Positions 56,985 through 64,000 of a stretch of DNA of 64,000 nucleotides are shown here, in pieces. The stretch is from Plotosus lineatus (taxonomy: Eukaryota > Chordata > Actinopteri > Siluriformes > Plotosidae). The stretch is taken from assembly GCA_024760905.1 (NCBI GenBank), contig CM045750.1, positions 19,468,919-19,532,918 of the forward strand, given 5' to 3'. The translations under genes were made by a program, and so were the position numbers. Position 1 is the stretch's first letter; each line of letters starts with the position of its first letter. The notes under the pieces are model-generated. The model made no database searches. It had not been told where the DNA came from and was given only the letters and a program-made list of their open reading frames with translations.

Positions 56985-57335
56985 ACGGTGGCTTAGTGGT
57001 GATCACGTCCGCCTCACAGCAAGACGGTCCTGGGTTCGTTTCCTAGCTCGAGTGTTTCTGTGTGGAGTTTGCATGTTCTCCCCGTGCTGGAGTGGGTTTC
57101 CTTCAGGTACTCCGGTTTCCTCCCACTTTCAAAAAGCACACACAGTAAGTTAGTTGGCTGTTCAAAAACATCCCTAGGTGTGAATGTGAGTATGAATGGT
57201 TGAGTGTGGGAATTGCAATGGCCTGGTAAGCTTTCCAAGGTGTACCCCACCCTTGCCTGAAGTCGGCTGAGATGGGCGCCAGCCTCCCCGTGACCCTAAT
57301 TAGGATTAAGCGGTTCAGGAAATGAATGAATGGAT
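56985..57335 (+). mobile_element. Family C SINE, well preserved
   Basis: CACGGTGGCTTAGTGGTGAT, CCTCACAGCAAGACGGTCC, TGTGGAGTTTGCATGTTCTC, GTGACCCTAATTAGGATTAA, GCGGTTCAGGAAATGAATG. Flanks GAATCATCAATG and GGATCAGCAATG suggest a target duplication. Best family C reference here. Confidence 0.93.
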
Positions 57336-57409
57336 CAGCAATGTTGTTAAAGCTGGTTCCGTAGAAGATTAAGCAATGCTTTGTAACACTAAAATTCGAA
57401 ATGAAATAC

Positions 57410-58160
57410 TATAAGTACAGACATTTTCATTGGTAAAGAGATCCATCATTTATGTCCTGCATGTTGCAAGGTAGGGATTCCATTCATAAAGTTTCTGCAT
57501 TATGACAAATTAGATTGCCAAAACGAGGTGCACTTAATTTGAAACAGTGTTTTGGGAAATAGTTTGCGTCAAAGTAACATAGTCATGAATTCCAGTCCCC
57601 AAGGTTTACCAGCAGAATTGTGGCCAGAGCATCACGTTACTTCTCAAGATTAACCTTCTTTGCATAGGCCATCCTGCTGCCATCTCTTCCCCACATAAGT
57701 GATACACATTGATTCAATTGCCCATATGATATATAATATGTGTTTCCTCAGATCACACCAGCCCACCTTCTTCTATTGCTCCATGATTCAGTTTTGAAGG
57801 CCATGTGCTCATACTTGGCACGTTCAGTGGTGTAAAGAGGACAAGTATGTGTCTTCTGACTAGTCTGCAGCTATGCAGTATCCAATGCAGCAATCAATTT
57901 GTAGAAATGTGTGCTCTGATACATTTTATTGTGAACAATATAAAAATACTTCGCAATTCCTTCTCTACTAATCTTCACTGCAAATGTCCATCATGGAGCC
58001 ATTGGTGCCTGGGAATCTGTTCCTGGCATATTGTTTGTCCATCCTTGAGGCACATTTTATAGCAAATAAGCACTGCAGACCAGAACAACACCATGTGGTT
58101 TTGGAAATGCTCTGGCTTCCCAGTCTACCCATGTCTAGCCATAATAAGTAGGTTTTTGTT
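57410..58160 (-). pseudogene. Tc1/mariner-superfamily transposase relic
   Basis: On the minus strand a frame reads GRLGSQSISKTTWCCSG (near 58130), a diverged helix-turn-helix of a fish Tc1-like transposase. Further along come ATGGAGCAATAGAAGAAGGT, GGGGAAGAGATGGCAGCAGG and GTAAACCTTGGGGACTGGAA, which follow the DDE-domain coding order of that family. Stops and indels interrupt throughout. No terminal repeats were recognised. Confidence 0.75.
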
Positions 58161-58264
58161 AAAGTCATGCAGATATTTGCAAATTTTCTAACTTCCAACA
58201 AATCAACTCGAAGATCTAGCTTTTCATTGCTGCTTAATATATCCCATCCATTGATAGACACCAT

Positions 58265-58655
58265 GTTGAAGGAATCCTACACAAACATGGGGAGAACTAT
58301 GTCTGTCTGTCTTCCTTTCGGCTTTTTTCCCTTTACTTGGGAGTCGCCACAGCGAATCATCTGATTCGCACGTTTGATTTTGGCAGAGGTTTTTACGTCG
58401 GATGCCGTTCCTGTCACAACCCTTTTTAGCAAGGGACAGAAACACGCTGACGGCTTTGGAGCTACTCTTTACGAAAGTCAGAAATGGTTGTTTTACATGC
58501 CTCTCACCATAGACCGTGAGAGACATGGCCCGCCTTTGATAACCCAGTTAGCTGCACTGGGGGGAGAACTATGTCCATACAAAAACGCTGCAAACTCAGG
58601 ACCTTCTTTTTACAAGGTAGACATTCTAACCACCATGGCACTGGAACTGAAACGG
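58265..58655 (-). mobile_element. Family C SINE remnant containing a family B SINE
   Basis: CACAAACATGGGGAGAACTA on the left and AACGCTGCAAACTCAGGACC, ACATTCTAACCACCATGGCA on the right are the head half of a family C SINE, separated by the insert at 58304-58560. Confidence 0.75.
58304..58560 (-). mobile_element. Family B SINE, 5'-truncated, with exact 15-bp duplication
   Basis: Flanked by GGGGAGAACTATGTC at 58289-58303 and 58561-58575. The minus-strand copy carries the LINE-like tail (CTTTCGGCTTTTTTCCCTTT, GTCGCCACAGCGAATCATCT) and stops at AACCCAGTTAGCTGCACTGG, so the tRNA head was never copied. Confidence 0.93.
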
Positions 58656-58789
58656 ACGTCATTACGCTGAAATCAGTGGTGTTCACAGGTGTTGACTTTA
58701 TCTCTCAGTTGTTTTAAAGTTACTTTTGATTGGCTTATAAAAATCCCAGTAAAAGAATGGAGTACAGATGTTTTCCTCAGCCACAGAAT

Positions 58790-58824
58790 ATATATATATA
58801 TATAGATAGATAGATAGATAGATA

Positions 58825-58852
<28 letters not shown>
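58790..58852. repeat. (TA)n, (GATA)n and (GT)n cluster
   Basis: TA, then GATA repeats at 58803-58826, then GT. Confidence 0.95.
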
Positions 58853-58856
<4 letters not shown>

Positions 58857-59039
58857 GACATTAGCAGAATTATCCTAGCCTGTATCCCTCTAATTCTCAC
58901 TGGCCTTTTAACAAAGCCTATTGCCAAGAAAGGTGGATGCAAAATAATTACAGTTACTCACCCCCCAAAATTATCGGCATTCCTGGTTAAGATGTGTTGT
59001 TTTGCTTCAAATGAGTTCATTTTGTTTCTAAATAATATA

Positions 59040-60390
59040 GGGCCACTATAAAAAAAAAGGAGGAAAGCCCAACCTTTAATTCAAATTTATTTCTTCAATG
59101 AGGAAAAATACCACATTAAGAAATAATTATTTTCTATTAAGTCATGAAGAAACCACTATTATTAACACCCCTGATGTTAACACCTTGTTTTACCAACTAA
59201 ACCACATCTAATCTCATACCAAGTTTCAGAGCATGAGGGAATACAGAAAGACACATCTTGGACCATTCCTCCCTGCACAATCTCTCTAAATCATCCAGCG
59301 ACCTGGGTCCTCTCCTCTGCACTCTTTTGTTCCGCTTACTCTACAGGTTCTCAATGGTGTTGAGGTCTGGGGAATGAGATGAGTATGGGAGGAGCTTGAT
59401 TCTGTGTCTGGTGAACCATTTCTGTGTAGATTTGCCCGCATGTTTACGGTTATTATCTTGCTGTAAGACCCAGCAACAACCCGTATTCAGCTTTCGGCCA
59501 GAGTCTACCAGATTCTGATTTAAAATGATCTAGTATTCCAAAGTGTTCATGCTGCCATGCGCCCTAACAATGTTCCCAGGGCCTCTGGAAGAGAAACAAG
59601 CCAACATCACTGATCATTCCGCATGCTTCACAGTAGGCATGCGGTGTTTTTCTGCATACTCATCTCCTGTGTTCTGCCAGACCCACTTGGTGTTTGTTGC
59701 CCAAAAAAAAAACTATATCTTGGTCTCATCTGATCAAGGCAAATGGTCCCAGTTGAAGTTCCAGTACCACTTAGCAAACTCCAGATGTTTTTTTATGATT
59801 ATGAATCAGTTTTTTTTCCCTGCATGTCTCCCAAACAGCTTGTTGGCATGTTGATGGCACCTGATGGTTGTTTTAGAGACTCTGTGACCCCATTTGTTGT
59901 GATGCCTTAACAGCAATCTTTGGAGAACTTTTTATTTATCTTACCATCCTCCTCACTGTGTGTGGTGGCAAAATAACCTTGCGTTCTCATCCACTGCTCT
60001 GTTTGCTTTAAACTTCTTAATGATTCCCCTGACAATAGATATGCATAGGTGCAGACAAGGGTCGATTTTCTTGTGGTCGTTGCCTGACTTGTGAAGGTCG
60101 ACACACATCTGCCTCACTGGAATGATGTGTTTCTTTGTCTTTCCCATGTTGGAGAGTGGGAAATAGAAATGGCCTCTGTGTCACACATTGAAACAGGAAG
60201 TGATTAATTACTAATTAAATGTCCCTTGATACTCTGATCAACTTTGTAAACGACTGTAGAAATAATAGAAATACTTCAATTATATGTGTTTACTGGGAAT
60301 TATCCGGGGTGCCAAAAATTTTGGAAGAGATGGTTTTATGAAAAAATGTTATTTCTTTTGTCAGGAATCCCCCCCCCCAAAAAAAAAAAA
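59040..60390 (-). pseudogene. Tc1-like transposon relic with recognisable transposase
   Basis: Minus strand: the start MGKTKKHIIPVRQMCVDLHK at 60147, followed by GNDHKKIDPCLHLCIS and IIKKFKANRAVDENARLF, is the Tc1-type N-terminal helix-turn-helix. Around 59375-59340 FPDLNTIENL matches the SPDLNPIENL motif before the third catalytic acidic residue. In between, shifted frames keep nucleotide similarity only. Both flanks (TGCCAAAAATTTTGGAAG at about 60312 and the 59040 A-rich edge) may be terminal-repeat remains. The element is dead. Confidence 0.82.
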
Positions 60391-60689
60391 AAATTAAAAA
60401 TAAATAAATAAATAAATCACTGAAGTTGAAGGTTACATTGTTCTGTAATTTTCAGTGTGAAGTTAGATTCTGCAATAAAAACTGAATTTGTTTTAAGACT
60501 TTAAACACATCTAAACCAGAGGTGAAAAATAATTATGGAGGGCAGTGGATTCACTCACCTCGGCACACAACAGCAGGCTCTACCTTCAACAGATCAACAT
60601 TGTGGAAGAAGCATTTTCTTACGAAGAATTACACAGGGGCATCTCGAACAAAGAAAAAACAAAAAAAAAATCCCCAAATGATACTAATT

Positions 60690-60960
60690 TTCAACAATAC
60701 CACACACGTCAGGATTATTAATACCACTGTATTAAGTGCTTTGTGCATCAGAAACCATTCCTCTTCATGGTTCTGTGCAGTACAGCTTCCGAAGGCCTCT
60801 CTTATGCATGCGTCCCTTCAGCTTGCCCCATGGGTTTTCAGGGAGGTTTAGGACCGGGTACAAAGATGGGCCATAATATTCTCTTGGGAAAGCCTTTGAG
60901 GACCCAGTTTTATTTTGCCAGCAAAGACATGCAGATTTTTAATTAAAATGTCCTGATATC
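60690..60960 (-). pseudogene. Second Tc1-like fragment
   Basis: CAGTACAGCTTCCGAAGGCC, TGCATGCGTCCCTTCAGC, GGGAGGTTTAGGACCGGG and AAAGACATGCAGATTTTTAA recall the middle of another fish Tc1-like transposase, read minus. No open frame. Confidence 0.5.
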
Positions 60961-61085
60961 TCATGATGTTGATGCTGTAATAATACAGTACTCATATAAT
61001 GATACAGGCTCACACAGTAACTGATCATGGAAGGCAAAACATTGGTATTAATGAGTGTTTAAATTAAATGTACAAATTGTGCTCA

Positions 61086-61350
61086 GGGCAGTAGTTGCCT
61101 AGTGGTAAGGCACTGGATCGCTGATCTTAACATTTGGGGTTCAAGCCTCGCTCTCCACAGGTTGTCACTGCCCCCCCAGTGCAGCTAACTGGCTTATCAA
61201 AGGCCGGCCATGTCCCTTACTGTCTATGGTGAGATGTCCATGTAAAAGAATCATTGCTGACTTTCACGACAGCGTGTTTCCGCCCTGCGATTGTCTGGCG
61301 AGTTGTTGAGGGTGTACTCTGTCCTCAGCCGGACTCAGAGGTGATGGGTG
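61086..61350 (+). mobile_element. Family A SINE, 3' end eroded
   Basis: GGGCAGTAGTTGCCTAGTGG, B box GGTTCAAGCCTC, GGCTTATCAAAGGCCGGCC, to GACTCAGAGGTGATGGGTG. The tail is absent. Confidence 0.85.
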
Positions 61351-61544
61351 ATGCTAATTTTTTGACTGAATTTTGGGTTTTCATGAGCTGTATGCCAAAA
61401 TCATCAGTATTAAAACAATAAAAGACCTGAAATATTTCAGTTGGTGTGCAATGAATCTAAAATATATGAAAGTTTAATGTGTATCAGTACATAACAGAAA
61501 ATAATGGACTTTATCACAATATGCTAATTTTTTTAGAAGGACTA

Positions 61545-61552
<8 letters not shown>

Positions 61553-61600
<48 letters not shown>
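61553..61600. repeat. (TA)n microsatellite
   Basis: About 23 TA units beside a family B SINE tail. Confidence 0.95.
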
Positions 61601-61601
<1 letters not shown>

Positions 61602-61611
61602 GCAGTAGTAC

Positions 61612-61963
61612 AGTCCGTCTTTCTTTCGGCTTTTTCCCTTTTACTCGGGAGTCGCCACTGCGAATCATCTTGATTCGCACATTTGATTTGGCAGAGGTTT
61701 TTACATCGGATGCCCTTCCTGTCACAACCCTTTTTAGCAAGGGACAGAAACACGCTGACGACTTTGCAGCTCTTCTTTACGAAAGTCAGCAATGGTTCTT
61801 TTACATGCCTCTCACCATAGACAGTGACAGACATGGCCCGCCTTTGATAACCCAGTTAGCTGCACTGGGGGACAGTGACAACCTTGTGGAGAGTGGGACT
61901 CGAACCCCCAACCTTTGGATCAGCGATCCAACGCCCTATACCACTAGACCACCACTGCCCCAG
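61612..61963 (-). mobile_element. Family B SINE, full length
   Basis: LINE-like tail GTCTTTCTTTCGGCTTTTTC on the left to the intact tRNA head CCACTAGACCACCACTGCCC on the right. Best family B reference in the window. Confidence 0.93.
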
Positions 61964-62111
61964 TAGAGGGTAAAAAAAATAGTTCCTTCAAATTTCTCAC
62001 CCTGCAGTGGACAATGAGATCAGCTTATAAAAATGCATTTGCTTCAGATGACTCAAAGTAAGCAAGTGAGAGCCTTCACCCTCGCTGGATAGAAGAGCTG
62101 GCTGGAATTGT

Positions 62112-62782
<671 letters not shown>

Positions 62783-63125
62783 TTCATTGATTCATTTTGC
62801 CAACTGTTTAATCCTAATTAGGGTCGCGAGGAGGCTGGCACCCATTTCAGCCAACTTCTCGTGAGGTCGGGGTACACCCTGGACAGCTCACCAAGGCCAA
62901 TGCAGGGTCAATACTCACACAACCATTCACACCTTGGGAGATTTAGAGCAGCCAATTAACCTACCATGCATGCTTTTGGACTATGGGAGGAAACTGGAGT
63001 ACCCAGAATAAACCCATGCATGCACGGGAAGAACATGCAAAATGCACACAAAAAGCACCCAAGCTGAGACTCAAACCCAGGATCTTCTTGCTGTGAGGCA
63101 GACGTGCTAACTACTACGCTGCGCC
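62783..63125 (-). mobile_element. Family C SINE
   Basis: GATTCATTTTGCCAACTGTT tail, AGCAGCCAATTAACCTACCA, CTTCTTGCTGTGAGGCAGAC, CTAACTACTACGCTGCGCC head. Confidence 0.92.
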
Positions 63126-63309
63126 TCTGGTCATGTGCTTTTTTGTTTTTGGAAGCAGACACATGGAGACTTTTGGCAAACACACAGAACGAAAACAAAA
63201 TATAAAATAGGCCACATGGGGACGAGATGGGCTCACCGAAACAATATGGCGGTATAGATCATACATAGCAACTGTGAAAGTGGCAATGTTAACGTCCGGA
63301 AACCTCATA

Positions 63310-63764
63310 CAGGGATCCCTCACTTTCCATAGTAAATTGGGACTGAGACCCCCCTGCGGCCACCAAATTCCACAAAGTAGGATCACCCCCCCCCCCCCCA
63401 TCCCGACTGACATGTATGTACATGTATATGTGCCTATAACATCAATAAATGCATATTTAAAGCTATAAATGCTTATAATAACAATTAAACATTAAAAATA
63501 TGCATAGGGTGTAAATAAAATATAAATACACACACATAGAGACTCACGCACGCACTCAGGTGCACACCTCACAAAAATGTAACTAGTTTTGATGGGAAGT
63601 TTAGAGGGTCCCCCCCCATAATTGGCCTTGTTGTTTCCTTAACTTTTTCCCCTATTCTTCCATAATTTCCTTATTTTTTAATTCGATGAATTTTGAAAAA
63701 AACAAAAAAACTGCAATGCACTGAAGCCACATGGATTGAAGCATGACGTATCGAGGGATCCCTG
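63310..63764. mobile_element. Pogo/Tigger-like MITE, complete
   Basis: CAGGGATCCCTCACTTTCC to TCGAGGGATCCCTG with TA on both sides. 455 bp, internal poly-C at 63387-63400. Confidence 0.9.
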
Positions 63765-63766
63765 TA

Positions 63767-64000
63767 TACAGTTTTGCCTCTGTGACCTTGAAAATGTGGT
63801 CAAGGTCAGTCACACACAAACTCATTCTAGCACTCACAGTAGTGAGCCAGGATACCAAGTTTGAAAGCCACAGCTTCAGCACACAGTTAGAAACTAAAGT
63901 GTGATGGACAGATGAAAGGAAACCATTCCTATAGCTTATGAGCCACTGTGGGTGGGATCTAAAAACAGGTATGCAAGAGATACTAAGACTGTGAGTCTTC
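63767..64000. other. Unassigned sequence with paired TGACCTTG / CAAGGTCA motifs
   Basis: TGACCTTGAAAATGTGGTCA followed by AGGTCA at 63783-63807 forms an inverted pair. The rest to the window end is unique-looking (AGTGAGCCAGGATACCAAGT). It may be the edge of another repeat. Confidence 0.35.

Noticed and set aside
61514..61966. Overlapping ORFs of about 100 codons on both strands
   Set aside because: Translations of the family B SINE. The same peptides recur at every family B copy.

Overview
This is AT-rich vertebrate DNA, most likely from a ray-finned fish. The evidence is a fish-type L2 LINE with a TGAATTGAA tail, tRNA-headed SINEs of the fish 'GGTTAGCAC...CTCACAGCAAGAAGG' type, Tc1/mariner, Tigger/pogo and hAT elements, a Penelope-type hammerhead ribozyme, and very long (TA)n and (CA)n tracts. 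Species cannot be fixed from the sequence. No complete protein-coding gene is visible. The window reads as intergenic or long-intron DNA made mainly of nested transposable elements, microsatellites and islands of unique AT-rich sequence.

Genic remnants are few. At 20.4 kb there is one clean exon-like block of importin-9 (minus strand, both splice sites present). At 44.1-45.2 kb there are three exon-like blocks of an RDH8/17-beta-HSD1-type short-chain dehydrogenase. Two lie on the minus strand. The one that should precede them lies on the plus strand, although its donor phase would splice perfectly into the next. The flipped block sits between two long (TA)n tracts. A SINE abuts the last exon, and a palindrome of two hammerhead ribozymes lies just to the right.

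Repeat layout: (i) nine copies or fragments of one TA-flanked pogo-like MITE family with ends CAGGGATCCCTCACT (2.4, 8.0, 14.3, 17.0, 27.3, 33.9, 40.8, 46.5 and 63.3 kb), several split by SINEs or by another Tigger element. (ii) Other Tigger relatives at 12.2, 17.2, 22.9, 31.8, 34.8, 38.1, 42.7, 46.0 and 51.8 kb. Three carry broken CENP-B-type transposase starts. (iii) SINE families, named here A (tRNA head GGGCAGTGGTGGTCTAGTGG, tail TAATTAGGATTAAGCGGTTACAG), B (same head, tail matching an RTE-like LINE 3' end), C (head GGTGGCTTAGTGG), D (GAGCAAGGTACC body), E (C-type head, different body) and F (one copy at 43.8 kb). (iv) LINE pieces: L2 at 4.2-5.7 kb, RTE-like at 29.4, 31.2, 37.8, 49.9 and 53.7 kb, and an unplaced reverse-transcriptase C-terminus at 40.1 kb. 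(v) Tc1-like relics at 11.8, 57.4, 59.0 and 60.7 kb. (vi) A 33-bp minisatellite of about 17.6 copies at 47.0-47.6 kb.

Nearly every long open reading frame is a shadow of a microsatellite, SINE, LINE or the minisatellite. The most notable items are the paired hammerhead ribozymes, the inverted dehydrogenase exon, the lone importin-9 exon, and the SINE-LINE tail sharing.
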